Positions 27,220-36,114 are shown, counted from the stretch's first letter. The stretch is 64,000 nt of DNA from ELB16-189 sp018266435 (GCA_030123525.1 CP126125.1:2108001-2172000); one strand, 5' to 3'. Notes: generated by a model not told the origin, from the sequence alone. Numbers and translations are program-made.

Positions 27220-28642
27220 CATCAACATTATTGACGTTCTTCCCGGATTGTTCTTAGTTGTGGCTTCTGTATTGGCCATGATCTCCATTGCTATTAAACG
27301 CAACCACATATTCATTTTTGTGGTGACCTCCACTAGTTTGATGGGTGTCTTTTTGTTCTTAATACTTTATGCTTCTAACCACGAGTTTAATGTTGAGCCA
27401 CTTTTTGTAATTGATGGATTTGGAACATTCGTTACAGGGTTAATTGTGATGAGTGCGTTGGCTGTTTCGCTGCTATCGTATGCGTACTTTGAGCAACGTG
27501 AAGAGCGGAAAGAAGAGTATTACATTTTGCTTTTGCTGGCCACACTGGGCTCTGACATATTGGTAATCAGCAAGCACTTTGTTTCTCTTTTTCTCGGTTT
27601 GGAGATTCTCAGCATTTCACTTTACGCCATGGTGGCTTATTTGCGTAAACGCAACAAGAGTGATGAAGCCGGGTTAAAGTATTTGATCCTGGCAGCATTC
27701 TCTTCTGCATTTCTTTTATTTGGAATGGCACTAGTGTATTCGGCATCGGGCTCAATGGATTTTACTGGAATTGCCAAATACGTTTCGGCTAATCCCACAT
27801 TGCCATTGCCGATGTTTGCGGGCATGTGCTTGATGGTAGTGGGTATCGGGTTTAAGTTAGGCGTTGTGCCGTTTCACATGTGGGCTCCGGATGTTTATGA
27901 AGGTGCGCCAGCACCTGTAGCTGCGTTCATTGCCTCTATATCCAAAGGCGGCATGGTGGTTTTACTCGTTCGTTTTTTTGACACGATCAACGGGTTTCAA
28001 TACCCGGTTTTGGTTTTGGCGTTTGCCTGCATAGCAGTTGCTTCCATGATTGCCGGAAATGTTTTGGCTATACAACAGACCAATGTGAAACGAATTTTGG
28101 CCTACTCGTCTATTGCTCACATGGGGTATATTCTTGTTGCCTTTTTAGCGGGCGGAGAGTTAGGAGAAGAGGCCGTGAGTTTTTACCTGGTGGCTTATTT
28201 CCTTACAAACATTGGTGCATTTGGTGTGGTAGCCATTCTTTCAGACCAAGACCGCGATGCCGAACGATTGGAGGATTACCAAGGTTTGTTTTGGCGTCAC
28301 CCTAAGATTGCTGCTGTGTTTACCGCGATGCTACTTTCACTGGCGGGCATTCCGCTCACGGCCGGATTTTTAGGTAAATTTTATTTGATTACATCGGGAG
28401 TACATGCTCAACTTTGGTGGTTAGTGATTGTGCTGGTAGCCAGCAGCGTGATTGGTTTGTATTATTACATACGGATCATCGCGATGATGTTTGAAAAAGC
28501 CGAAGGTTCTGATGAATTAGCCCTGCACCCGCGGCTGTACTTGATTAACCTGATCACTCTGCTTGTCCTTTGCGCATTAATTATTTATTACGGAATATAT
28601 CCGCAAGGGCTGATTGAGCAAATTCACAACTTCTTGCAGTAG
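27206..28642 (+). CDS. nuoN: NADH-quinone oxidoreductase subunit N
   Basis: Third antiporter-like subunit, 478 aa, about 14 helices. FKLGVVPFHMWAPDVYEGAP and VAAFIASISKGGMVVLLVRF (about 214-255) are the NuoN signature. The conserved Lys of the discontinuous helix (SISKGG) and the Glu in FLGLEILSISLYAMVAYLRK are present. Last gene of the operon; the strong hairpin at 28655-28678 follows 12 bases after the stop. Confidence 0.95.
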   Translation: MEFSNINIIDVLPGLFLVVASVLAMISIAIKRNHIFIFVVTSTSLMGVFLFLILYASNHEFNVEPLFVIDGFGTFVTGLIVMSALAVSLLSYAYFEQREERKEEYYILLLLATLGSDILVISKHFVSLFLGLEILSISLYAMVAYLRKRNKSDEAGLKYLILAAFSSAFLLFGMALVYSASGSMDFTGIAKYVSANPTLPLPMFAGMCLMVVGIGFKLGVVPFHMWAPDVYEGAPAPVAAFIASISKGGMVVLLVRFFDTINGFQYPVLVLAFACIAVASMIAGNVLAIQQTNVKRILAYSSIAHMGYILVAFLAGGELGEEAVSFYLVAYFLTNIGAFGVVAILSDQDRDAERLEDYQGLFWRHPKIAAVFTAMLLSLAGIPLTAGFLGKFYLITSGVHAQLWWLVIVLVASSVIGLYYYIRIIAMMFEKAEGSDELALHPRLYLINLITLLVLCALIIYYGIYPQGLIEQIHNFLQ

Positions 28643-28654
28643 CGCATAAATAAA

Positions 28655-28678
28655 ACTGCCGGGTGAAAACCCGGCAGT
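28655..28678 (-). terminator. Terminator between nuoN and dnaK
   Basis: Perfect 10-bp stem ACTGCCGGGT / ACCCGGCAGT with a GAAA loop on the plus strand. On the minus strand it is followed by TTTTATTTATG, so it is a good intrinsic terminator for dnaK. On the plus strand no T-run follows, but the same stem probably also marks the nuo transcript end. Confidence 0.9.
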
Positions 28679-28706
28679 GGTAGTCTACATATAAGGCTTG
28701 CTGCGC

Positions 28707-30629
28707 TTACTTCTTCACCTCTTCATACTCTACATCCTGCGCATCACCTCCTCCGCCATTGTTTTCATTAGTGGTGGAACCGGTACCTGCTCCCGCACCC
28801 GGTTGTTGTGCTCCGGCCTGACCTGAGGAAGCGTACATCTCTTGTGAGGCAGCTTGCCAGGCAGCATTAAGAGCTGTCATGGCTCCGTCAATTGCGGTGA
28901 GGTCTTTGCTTCCATGGGCGGCTTTCAATTTCTCCAGCGCACCATTGATTGCAGATTTATTTCCATCAGAAAGTTTGTCGCCAAATTCTTTCAGTTGTTT
29001 TTCTGTTTGAAAGATGAGTGAGTCTGCCTGATTCACTTTTTCTACCTTTTCTTTTTCTTGTTTATCAGATTCAGCATTGGCTTGTGCTTCTTGTTTCATT
29101 TTTTGAATTTCGGCATCGGTCAAGCCACTGCTTGCCTCAATGCGTATCTTCTGTTCTTTGCCTGTGCCTTTATCTTTGGCCGACACATGCAAAATACCGT
29201 TGGCATCAATATCAAATGTTACTTCGATTTGAGGCACCCCGCGAGGTGCGGGCGGAATTCCATCCAAGTGGAATCTTCCAATTGTTCGGTTATCTTTTGC
29301 CATCGGACGTTCACCTTGCAGTACATGAATTTCTACCGAAGGCTGGCTGTCAGATGCCGTTGAGAATACTTCTGATTTTTTTGAAGGAATCGTGGTGTTG
29401 GATTCGATCAACTTTGTCATTACACCGCCCATGGTTTCAATACCCAATGAAAGGGGAGTAACATCCAATAACAACACATCTTTGACCTCTCCGGTGAGTA
29501 CACCGCCCTGAATCGCTGCACCTACGGCAACCACTTCATCAGGGTTTACGCCTTTTGATGGTTTCTTGCCAAAGAATTTTTCCACTTCTTCCACAATACG
29601 GGGAATGCGGGTAGAGCCTCCCACTAAAATCACCTCATCAATTTGCGAAACACTGATGCCGGCATCAGCTACCGCTTTTTTGCATGGCTCTAATGTTCTG
29701 CGAATGAGGTCATCGCAGAGTTGTTCAAATTTTGAACGCGATAATTTTTTCACCAAGTGTTCGGGTACACCATCTACGGAGGTGATGTACGGCAGGTTGA
29801 TTTCTGTTTCTGATCCGCTCGAGAGTTCAATCTTTGCTTTTTCAGCGGCTTCTTTCAAGCGTTGCAGGGCCATCGGGTCTTTGCGCAAGTCAATATTTTT
29901 ATCGGCTTTAAATTCATCAGCCAGCCAGTTCATGATGCGCATGTCAAAGTCATCGCCACCCAGGTGCACATCACCGTTGGTTGACTTTACTTCAAATACA
30001 CCATCGCCCAATTCCAAAATTGAAATATCGAATGTACCACCACCCAAGTCGTACACCGCGATTTTCATGTCTTTGTTTTTCTTGTCGAGACCGTAGGCCA
30101 AAGCTGCGGCCGTAGGTTCGTTGATAATGCGTTTTACATCTAGGCCGGCAATCTGTCCGGCTTCTTTGGTGGCCTGGCGTTCGGCATCATTGAAGTAGGC
30201 AGGCACGGTAACCACTGCTTCGGTTACAGTTGTGCCCAGGTAGTCTTCCGCAGTTGACTTCATTTTTTGTAAAATCATGGCGGAGATTTCTTGAGGAGTG
30301 TACAGCCGGTCGCCAATGCGCACACGCACGGTGTCGTTATTGCCGCTTTCTACGCTGTAGCTTACCATTTTTTTCTCACCGTCTACCTCACCAAATTTTT
30401 TGCCCATGAAGCGTTTGATCGAAGAAACAGTATTTTTTGGGTTAGTAATGGCTTGACGCTTGGCAGGATCGCCCACTTTGCGTTCGCCTTTTCCATTATC
30501 CAAAAATCCAACAATAGAAGGGGTTGTTCTGCGGCCTTCACTGTTGGCAATTACCACCGGTTCGTTGCCTTCCATAACGGCCACGCAACTGTTGGTGGTT
30601 CCTAAGTCAATTCCAATAATTTTTCCCAT
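28707..30629 (-). CDS. dnaK: Molecular chaperone DnaK (Hsp70)
   Basis: 640-residue Hsp70. ATPase domain with GIDLGTTNSCVAVMEG, AYDLGGGTFDISILELG and VILVGGSTRIPRI; substrate-binding domain with DVTPLSLGIETMGGVMTKLI; then a helical lid and a Gly-rich tail ending DVEYEEVKK, the usual DnaK C-terminus. The ATG at 30629 starts MGKIIGIDLG. dnaJ and grpE are not in this window. The upstream region shows a -24/-12-like sequence rather than an obvious TAnnTTTG box. Confidence 0.98.
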   Translation of the reverse strand: MGKIIGIDLGTTNSCVAVMEGNEPVVIANSEGRRTTPSIVGFLDNGKGERKVGDPAKRQAITNPKNTVSSIKRFMGKKFGEVDGEKKMVSYSVESGNNDTVRVRIGDRLYTPQEISAMILQKMKSTAEDYLGTTVTEAVVTVPAYFNDAERQATKEAGQIAGLDVKRIINEPTAAALAYGLDKKNKDMKIAVYDLGGGTFDISILELGDGVFEVKSTNGDVHLGGDDFDMRIMNWLADEFKADKNIDLRKDPMALQRLKEAAEKAKIELSSGSETEINLPYITSVDGVPEHLVKKLSRSKFEQLCDDLIRRTLEPCKKAVADAGISVSQIDEVILVGGSTRIPRIVEEVEKFFGKKPSKGVNPDEVVAVGAAIQGGVLTGEVKDVLLLDVTPLSLGIETMGGVMTKLIESNTTIPSKKSEVFSTASDSQPSVEIHVLQGERPMAKDNRTIGRFHLDGIPPAPRGVPQIEVTFDIDANGILHVSAKDKGTGKEQKIRIEASSGLTDAEIQKMKQEAQANAESDKQEKEKVEKVNQADSLIFQTEKQLKEFGDKLSDGNKSAINGALEKLKAAHGSKDLTAIDGAMTALNAAWQAASQEMYASSGQAGAQQPGAGAGTGSTTNENNGGGGDAQDVEYEEVKK

Positions 30630-30670
30630 ATTTTTTAGTTTTTGAGTTGCTTTATTTCAAAGCCTCTTTG

Positions 30671-30685
30671 TCAATGATTATGCCA
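30671..30685 (-). promoter_or_regulatory. Sigma-54-like -24/-12 element before dnaK
   Basis: Minus strand TGGCATAATCATTGA aligns with TGGCACG-N4-TTGC, keeping TGGCA and TTG at the correct 12-base phase; three consensus positions differ. It would place the start about 30 bases before the dnaK ATG. Just upstream (30707-30722) is a tandem octamer TCTGCCAC TCTGTCAC. Candidate only. Confidence 0.4.
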
Positions 30686-30879
30686 CCCGGGTAAAAACAG
30701 AAAAAGGTGACAGAGTGGCAGAAACAGGCGAATAATAATCAGATTAAAACGTACTTAAAGGAGCAGTATGATTTGAAGCAGAGCCAACCAATCTTCCTTT
30801 CAATTGACCGCTAACTATTGCTGTTCGTAAATTATTTAATAGCTTTATTTTTCATTTTAATGAACTAAAACAAAAACTT

Positions 30880-31404
30880 ATGCACGGTATAGTTCATCAA
30901 CAATTAAACAAGTTCTTAAAAACACTTGCCGACACAGACACTATCAATTCTATTTACAAAGAAGCGGGTGTGTTTGGTAAATTTTATGATGCTACAAAAC
31001 ATTTTGCTGACGAAGAATTAGCGGCCATTCTGACGGCAACTTGTAAAAAATTGAATATTGGAAGAGATGCCGCACTAGAAGAGTTTGGCAAGTTTATAAC
31101 TCCAGCTTTATTGGTTACGTACAAATCTTTTATAAAACCCGAATGGAAGGCGCTTGATTTGCTTGAGCACATTGAGAATACAATTCACAAAGCAGTGCGT
31201 GCCTCCAATCCCGGTGCATTGCCACCTCAGTTAGAGATAATCCGCGAAAGCGCCAACGAAGTTGTTATCAATTATACCTCGCCACGTAAAATGCAAGCCT
31301 TTGGCATTGGTATCATCAAAAAAATAGCCGAGCACTATAACGAGAAAATCCAAATTGTGCAGTCTGCCATTCCGGGAGGCACACGCATACAGTTAAAAAA
31401 ATAA
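30880..31404 (+). CDS. Stand-alone H-NOX (haem NO-binding) sensor protein
   Basis: 174 aa, the length of a single H-NOX domain (Pfam HNOB). It starts MHGIVHQQLNKFL as family members do. The proximal haem ligand is His103, in the helix IENTIHKAV, which lines up with His102 of the Caldanaerobacter (Tt) H-NOX. The haem-propionate motif YxSxR is present as Tyr132-Ser134-Arg136. The residue matching the O2-stabilising Tyr140 of Tt H-NOX is Phe141, so NO/CO sensing without stable O2 binding is predicted. No histidine kinase or cyclic-dinucleotide enzyme adjoins it: dnaK is divergent on the left and an OmpA-like gene convergent on the right. Partner unknown. Confidence 0.88.
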   Translation: MHGIVHQQLNKFLKTLADTDTINSIYKEAGVFGKFYDATKHFADEELAAILTATCKKLNIGRDAALEEFGKFITPALLVTYKSFIKPEWKALDLLEHIENTIHKAVRASNPGALPPQLEIIRESANEVVINYTSPRKMQAFGIGIIKKIAEHYNEKIQIVQSAIPGGTRIQLKK

Positions 31405-31425
31405 TTTAATTCCTTCAGGGTGAGC

Positions 31426-31457
31426 GTAGCGCCATGACCGTGAGGTCATGGCGCTAC
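31426..31457 (+). terminator. Hairpin between the H-NOX and OmpA/SPOR-like genes
   Basis: Perfect 14-bp stem GTAGCGCCATGACC / GGTCATGGCGCTAC with a GTGA loop, followed by ATATTTTATC on the plus strand. It lies between two convergent genes and probably terminates the H-NOX transcript; the T-run is short. Confidence 0.7.
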
Positions 31458-31465
31458 ATATTTTA

Positions 31466-32668
31466 TCAGTCAACCACCACTAATTCTACGCGGGAGTTTT
31501 TGCGAGCCAGATTACTTTTCGAATCATAAATAGGTTTGTCACCTCCCCAGCCCAGGGTTTCAACCCGCGAGTTGGCAATACCTTGATCAACCAACCAAGA
31601 TTTAATTATCTCTGCACGCGCTTGCGATAATTCTTTTGAAGAACCTTTTTCAGTTTGCTGATCTCTGGTCAAAGCAAAGTAATTTTTAGAGAGCCCCATT
31701 CTGATTATGGGTCCTCTTCCGCCTCCGTTAGTGTGGCCTTCTATACGAATACGCATTTGAGGATTTTCATTGAGCATATCCAGTACATTATCAAGTTGTG
31801 TACGGCTGGCGGGCGTCATGATGGCGGCATCATTGAAAAATGAAACACCTGAGAGGGTAGCTTTGGTACCTGAATTCATCCGGGGCATTTCAAAGGCGAG
31901 CATGAAAAAATTTCCAAAGAGTGTAACGTCATCCTTTAAAGTGTCGCGTTCAGTTTCTTTGTAGTTCATGTGTTGGGTTACATCTTCAAAGCCAAAAACT
32001 GAGGCTACTAACGTGATATCACCTGATTTAGATCTGGGATCGGGGATGTTGAAATAGGCGTTTGTCTTTACGGTGCCCAATACACGGTTCGATTCGGTAT
32101 CCACTACTTTTACGGAACCCTCAAGAACTTTTTTCGAATTTTTTTGAATCACTGAAAAAAAGACGGGTGTATTGCCCAGGTGCTGCGGTTTGGTAACAGG
32201 CTTGGGTATTGGATTGGGTATGTATTCGGTTACGATTAAAGGTTCCTTGGGTTCTTCCTTTTTAGCAACTTCTACCGGAGGTTCATCCACCGGATCACCT
32301 TCTTTAATTTCCTTTCCGTCTTTGATTTTCAATACCCAGGCAGTGGGAAAGTTTTCTTTTGTGCGTACCGTTTGCATCCGCTCGAGTGACTGATGGAACT
32401 GGCCGTAATTGAATGAAGCAACATAGATGTATAAGAAGTGTTTACTCTCCTCAAGACCATAACCTGATTGAAAACCTTTTTTGTTTAATTTTTCGCTATA
32501 GGCTTTTGCTTCTTTTACCTGCGAATCTTTATAAGTGGAAACCACGACATAATAGCCGTTTTCCAAGGGAAGTGCCTTTTGAGCCTGAGCATTAAAGCCA
32601 ACAAAAGCCAATGCCGACAAGGTCAGAAATAGCATCTTATTAGTAATTATTATAGACGGGTGATTCAT
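31466..32668 (-). CDS. OmpA-family protein with SPOR-like N-terminal region
   Basis: 400 aa with a signal peptide (start MNHPSIIITNKMLFLTLSAL, cleavage after FNAQA). Residues about 40-125 (YYVVVSTYKDSQVKEAKAYSEKL..., FLYIYVASFNYGQF) resemble a SPOR-like peptidoglycan-binding fold. A Pro/Glu-rich linker follows, then a beta-sandwich part (GSVKVVDTESNRVLGTVKTNAYF) and a C-terminal OmpA domain with RIEGHTNGGGRGP and KNSRVELVVVD. Likely an envelope anchoring protein. A TATTTTTG box on the minus strand (32756-32763) is a plausible -7 element. Confidence 0.82.
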   Translation of the reverse strand: MNHPSIIITNKMLFLTLSALAFVGFNAQAQKALPLENGYYVVVSTYKDSQVKEAKAYSEKLNKKGFQSGYGLEESKHFLYIYVASFNYGQFHQSLERMQTVRTKENFPTAWVLKIKDGKEIKEGDPVDEPPVEVAKKEEPKEPLIVTEYIPNPIPKPVTKPQHLGNTPVFFSVIQKNSKKVLEGSVKVVDTESNRVLGTVKTNAYFNIPDPRSKSGDITLVASVFGFEDVTQHMNYKETERDTLKDDVTLFGNFFMLAFEMPRMNSGTKATLSGVSFFNDAAIMTPASRTQLDNVLDMLNENPQMRIRIEGHTNGGGRGPIIRMGLSKNYFALTRDQQTEKGSSKELSQARAEIIKSWLVDQGIANSRVETLGWGGDKPIYDSKSNLARKNSRVELVVVD

Positions 32669-32755
32669 GATTAGTTGTCTGTTTAATATGTATGATATGG
32701 TTTAAAAATGTTAAAAAACTTGATCGGCACTTGTTTGTCAATTTACAGGCCATAA

Positions 32756-32763
32756 CAAAAATA
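32756..32763 (-). promoter_or_regulatory. Candidate -7 box for the OmpA/SPOR-like gene
   Basis: Minus strand TATTTTTG, a perfect TAnnTTTG, about 90 bases before the ORF start at 32668. No TTG at the expected -33 distance. The rest of the 32669-32926 divergent spacer is AT-rich with nothing else recognisable. Confidence 0.35.
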
Positions 32764-32926
32764 GCATTTAGAGAGTAAAATTTCGGGGGGTATGAGATTT
32801 TTTTGTCCAAAATTTGGAATTTGTTCCCACAAATTAATTGAATAATAAAGGGAGTTTAATAAGCCTAAGAAGTATGAAAATAGTGTGGTTTGTTCATTTT
32901 TAGAGTGAAATTCCCTTGCGATTCTG

Positions 32927-33988
32927 ATGGAAACAAATAGTTACTTTTACCTATTGGATTTACAGACTATGCTTCCCTTTTTAAAAAACAAATGTTTTGC
33001 TCTTGACTTGGGCAACAATAATACATTGCTCACCGATGAAAATCAGGTTCTTTTTTCACAACCTTCTATTATTGCTTTTGATGAAGGGAGCGGATCAGTA
33101 CAAGCAATAGGAGAGGAGGCCTTCACCATTTTTGAGAAGAATCACAGTTTGTTGAAAACAGTGAAACCCCTGCAATGGGGTGTTATTGCTGACTATAATT
33201 CGGCTTCGCTCATGCTCAATAAAATAGTAAAGCAGGTGCACCACCACTCGTGGTTTAGCCGATTTGATCACATCATTTCGGGCGTACCTTATTATGCAAC
33301 GGAGGTGGAGAGACGCGCCCTACGTGATGTGCTGGATCAATTTAATTCGAAGAAAAGGCAACTGATGGTAGAGCCGTTGGCCGCGGCATTAGGAATGGGC
33401 ATGAACATCCGCGAGCCGGAAGGAAAAATGGTAGTTGATATTGGAGGAGGAATAACTGAGATTGTGATAATTTCGCTTTCAGATGTGGTGGTTTTTAAGT
33501 CGGTAAAGGTTGCTGGCAACACTTTTACTATGGATATTCAAGATCATTTCCGCAGAAACCATAACCTTTCCATCGGGTGGAAGACAGCCGAGCAAATTAA
33601 AATTCAGGCCGGAGCAGCCACTCACCTGATTGAAAGTCCGCCCGCCCCTGCAATCGCCAAAGGAAAAGACATTATGGAAGGAATACCTTCTACACGTACT
33701 GTCAGTCATTCTGAGATAGCTTTTGCTTTGGATAAATCCATCAAAGCCATTGAAGACAGCATCATTCAAACACTGGAAGTTTGTCCGCCTGAACTGGCGG
33801 CAGATATTTATCAAAACGGAATTCACCTGACAGGTGGCGGAGCTTTACTCCAGGGTATGAAAGAACGGCTGCAAAAAAGTATTCAATTAGAAATTCATTT
33901 GGATTCCGCACCCTTGCTGGCTGTGAGTAAAGGTATTTCGAGTGTGCTGCGTGAACCTAAAAAATACCAGGCGGTGTTATTGGATTAA
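32927..33988 (+). CDS. MreB-like bacterial actin homologue
   Basis: 353-residue actin/Hsp70-fold ATPase related to the rod-shape protein MreB. Phosphate-1 is FALDLGNNNTLL (Asp27 to Thr33) where MreB normally has DLGTANT, phosphate-2 is VVDIGGGITEIVIIS (about 168-182), and the adenosine motif is LTGGGALLQGM near 305. The MreB-like block EPLAAALGMGMNI and the late GISSVLREPKKYQ are present. A second start, Met15 (32969), would give the normal MreB-like N-terminus. There are no mreCD or rodA neighbours, and the altered nucleotide loop suggests a paralogue rather than the main MreB. Its stop overlaps the convergent EF-G2 stop. Confidence 0.82.
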   Translation: METNSYFYLLDLQTMLPFLKNKCFALDLGNNNTLLTDENQVLFSQPSIIAFDEGSGSVQAIGEEAFTIFEKNHSLLKTVKPLQWGVIADYNSASLMLNKIVKQVHHHSWFSRFDHIISGVPYYATEVERRALRDVLDQFNSKKRQLMVEPLAAALGMGMNIREPEGKMVVDIGGGITEIVIISLSDVVVFKSVKVAGNTFTMDIQDHFRRNHNLSIGWKTAEQIKIQAGAATHLIESPPAPAIAKGKDIMEGIPSTRTVSHSEIAFALDKSIKAIEDSIIQTLEVCPPELAADIYQNGIHLTGGGALLQGMKERLQKSIQLEIHLDSAPLLAVSKGISSVLREPKKYQAVLLD

Positions 33989-36114
33989 ACACTTACCAGG
34001 TCTGCCTCAGCTGCTTTTGCTAATTTATTTTGCAAATCAAACGGCACTGGCGCATAGTCGGAGAAGCGTTGTGTGAAGTTTGCTCTGCCTTGTGAAATAG
34101 ACCGCAACGAAGTTGAATACTTATCAAGTTCGGCAAGTGGTGCACGAGCTTTGATCACTTGATAATTTCCATGGGTATCGATGCCCATGATCAGTGCTCT
34201 GCGTGTTTGTAAGTCGCCCATTACATCACCCATGATTTCTTCAGGTACACGGATTTCCAGATCGTAAATGGGTTCGAGCAATTGAGGTTCAGCTTTCATG
34301 AACGCATCTTTAAAGGCCATCATGCCTGCAATCTTGAATGAAATATCATTAGAGTCCACCGGGTGCATCTTGCCATCGTTCACCATCACGCGCACATCGC
34401 GCACATACGAGCCGGTGATGGGCCCTTCTTCCATTTTCTCCATCACGCCTTTTAAAATGGAAGGAATAAACCGCGCATCGATTACTCCGCCTACAATGCA
34501 ATTGTAGAATACTAACTTTCCACCCCACTCCAGGTCAATCACTTCTTTGCCTCGTAAGCTGAACTCGGTGGGTTCAGGCATGCCCTCGTAATACGGTTCT
34601 ATTTTCAAATATACTTCGCCAAACTGCCCGGCTCCACCCGATTGTTTTTTGTGACGATAACTTGATGACGAAGGTTTGCGGATAGTTTCGCGGTACGAGA
34701 TCCGTGGTGTTACAAAATCAACGTGCAATTTGTACACGTTTTCTAAAAACCACTTGCACACCGTTAGGTGGAGTTCGCCTTGTGCTGAAATAATCAGTTG
34801 TTTCAGTTCCTTAGAAAAATTGACTTCCAGCGTGGGGTCTTCCTGGTGTATTTTGTTCAGTACTTCCCCAATTTTTTCATCATCGTTTTTACTTTTGGCA
34901 ATAACGGCCACCTGAATGCGCGGTGAAGGAAACTCAATCGGCTGAACGACAACATCAAATCCTTTGGCATGAAGAGTCTGGTTGGTGTAGGTGTCTTTTA
35001 GTTTCAAAGTTGCACCAATGTCACCGGCCACCAGCTTCTCAATCGGGTTTCTGGTTTTTCCGTCCATGATAAAGAGTTGGTGAAACCGCTCAACAATACC
35101 TGTCTGCGCATTGATCAATTCTGAGGAAGCAGTCACTTCACCTGATAGCACTTTGAAGTAAGAGATCTTTCCAAGGTTAGGTTCAATGTGCGATTTAAAA
35201 ACGAAAAGTACTGCGGGTTGAGATTGGTCGTAACAGAGTTCTTTTCCGGTAGTAGTTTTTTCGGGTTTCGCATCGTGTGGTGAAGGCGCTACGTTATCGA
35301 TGAAGCCCATCATGCGGCCGGTGCCCATGTTTTTTTTGGCCGACATGACAAATACGGGAAACACATCGTGATGAACCATTCCGAGTTTGAGTCCTTCGCG
35401 TAACTCATCTTCATCCAGTGTTCCTTTTTCAAAATACTTCTCCATTAACTTCTCATCGTTCTCAGCAGCTTTTTCCACCAATTCATTGTGCAGGGTATTG
35501 GCTTTTTCTTTTTCTGAATCCGGAATCGGAAGTTTTTCAGGTTTACCGCCTTCTGCAGAAAATTTATACATCACCATTTTCAGCAAGTCAACGATGGCGT
35601 TGAAGCCTTCCCCTTGATTGACAGGATACTGCATTGGGGTAACAGCTTTTCCGTAATGTTCTTTCAGTGAAGTAAGCGCATAATCAAAATCAGCTTTAGG
35701 GTGATCCATTTGATTAATAGCAAAAATGAGAGGCTTATTAAATTGATTGATGTAGTTCCAGATCAAATCCGTTCCTACCTCGGCTCCGTGTTGGGCATTG
35801 ATCACCAGCACACACGTATCAGCCACACGAAGCGAGGAGATCATCTCACCGGCAAAGTCGTCAAAACCGGGTGTGTCAATGATATTGATTTTATAATCAC
35901 GCCATTCGGTATGAAGGACTGTCGCAAAAACAGAATTGCCACGTTCTTGTTCGATTTCGTGGCAATCACTGACTGTATTCTTTCCTTCGATGGTACCCCT
36001 GCGGTGGGTGATTTTGGCTTCAAAGAGCATATCTTCGGCCAACAGGGTCTTACCACTTTTGGGTGCCCCCAGCAGCACAACGTTCTTGATGTGGTTGTCG
36101 TCATAGATTTTCAT
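33985..36114 (-). CDS. EF-G2-type elongation factor G paralogue with degenerate GTPase motifs
   Basis: 709 aa with all five EF-G domains, including domain IV (SGGAGQFGEVYLKIEP) and domain V (YDLEIRVPEEIMGDVMGDLQ). The G domain deviates: the P-loop is GAPKSGKT (16-23) rather than GHIDAGKT, switch I reads EIEQERGNSV rather than ERERGITI (no Thr), G3 is DTPGFDDF with Phe84 where canonical EF-G has the catalytic His, and G4 is NQMD (134-137) rather than NKMD. Bacteroides has an EF-G2 described as working in translation without GTP hydrolysis; this sequence fits that class. No rpsL/rpsG/tuf genes adjoin it, unlike canonical fusA. Confidence 0.88.
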   Translation of the reverse strand: MKIYDDNHIKNVVLLGAPKSGKTLLAEDMLFEAKITHRRGTIEGKNTVSDCHEIEQERGNSVFATVLHTEWRDYKINIIDTPGFDDFAGEMISSLRVADTCVLVINAQHGAEVGTDLIWNYINQFNKPLIFAINQMDHPKADFDYALTSLKEHYGKAVTPMQYPVNQGEGFNAIVDLLKMVMYKFSAEGGKPEKLPIPDSEKEKANTLHNELVEKAAENDEKLMEKYFEKGTLDEDELREGLKLGMVHHDVFPVFVMSAKKNMGTGRMMGFIDNVAPSPHDAKPEKTTTGKELCYDQSQPAVLFVFKSHIEPNLGKISYFKVLSGEVTASSELINAQTGIVERFHQLFIMDGKTRNPIEKLVAGDIGATLKLKDTYTNQTLHAKGFDVVVQPIEFPSPRIQVAVIAKSKNDDEKIGEVLNKIHQEDPTLEVNFSKELKQLIISAQGELHLTVCKWFLENVYKLHVDFVTPRISYRETIRKPSSSSYRHKKQSGGAGQFGEVYLKIEPYYEGMPEPTEFSLRGKEVIDLEWGGKLVFYNCIVGGVIDARFIPSILKGVMEKMEEGPITGSYVRDVRVMVNDGKMHPVDSNDISFKIAGMMAFKDAFMKAEPQLLEPIYDLEIRVPEEIMGDVMGDLQTRRALIMGIDTHGNYQVIKARAPLAELDKYSTSLRSISQGRANFTQRFSDYAPVPFDLQNKLAKAAEADLVSV

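Noticed and set aside
29566..30096. 176-codon open frame antisense to dnaK
   Set aside because: Lies inside dnaK on the other strand, with biased composition and no recognisable domain.
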